Positions 5,560 through 5,572 of a stretch of 5,572 nt of DNA are shown here, piece by piece. Source of the DNA: Chloroflexota bacterium (GTDB taxonomy: Bacteria; Chloroflexota; Anaerolineae; 4572-78; J111); NCBI GenBank assembly GCA_003694775.1, contig RFJV01000120.1, forward strand, positions 1-5,572, read 5' to 3'. The first letter of the stretch is position 1. Each line of letters begins with the position of its first letter. A program made the translations under genes and the position numbers. Under the pieces are notes generated by a model. The model did no database searches. It had not been told where the DNA came from and saw only the letters and a program-made list of their open reading frames with translations.

Positions 5560-5572
5560 GGTTCAATTCCCA

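Noticed and set aside
5560..5572. tRNA T-loop-like GGTTCAATTCC at the right edge
   Set aside because: Only two flanking base pairs form around the TTCAATT loop, and the upstream arms would have to lie inside the GT2 coding start with no matching stems.

Overview
The window looks like a chromosomal stretch of an environmental bacterium, most likely Chloroflexota (Anaerolineae-like). This is an inference from protein style: extracellular segments joined by Pro/Thr-rich linkers, a DUF433/DUF5615 gene pair of the kind common in Chloroflexota and Cyanobacteria, and a moderately high GC content with SD-poor starts. There is no rRNA, tRNA, CRISPR array, transposase or phage gene.

Layout from left to right. 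Bases 1-530 (+) are the 3' end of a gene for a probably exported protein: a Pro/Thr linker followed by a six-cysteine domain I do not recognise. A perfect 9-bp palindromic hairpin (549-571) lies in the gap between this gene and the converging minus-strand genes. Bases 678-1371 (-) hold a two-gene toxin-antitoxin-type operon, with a DUF433 antitoxin-like protein first and a DUF5615 PIN-like nuclease second. It has its own near-consensus sigma70 promoter (1408-1436) and a palindrome over the -10 box that could be an autoregulatory operator. This segment is visibly lower in GC than its flanks. Bases 1453-2631 (-) encode a complete cystathionine beta-lyase (MetC type) with its PLP-lysine and family signatures intact.

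A 73-bp divergent intergenic region follows. It contains a four-copy TTTCGTG-type short tandem repeat, whose last copy supplies an extended -10 promoter reading right. Bases 2705-4567 (+) encode a BatD-like membrane protein: signal peptide, three beta-rich extracytoplasmic regions, a Pro/Thr linker, one strong membrane segment and a cytoplasmic helical tail. It has none of the usual bat/moxR partners beside it in this window. Bases 4540-5559 (-) encode a complete GT2 family glycosyltransferase with a TTG start. It converges on batD and overlaps its 3' end by 28 bp through an imperfect palindrome, so both proteins end in RSSS.

The genes do not form one pathway: methionine/sulfur metabolism, envelope stress or assembly (BatD), surface polysaccharide synthesis (GT2) and a toxin-antitoxin module sit side by side. 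I see no convincing evidence of a wholly new multi-gene system. The points most worth a second look are the short regulatory and repeat elements, the solitary batD, the Cys-rich exported domain, and the lower-GC toxin-antitoxin insert with its candidate operator.
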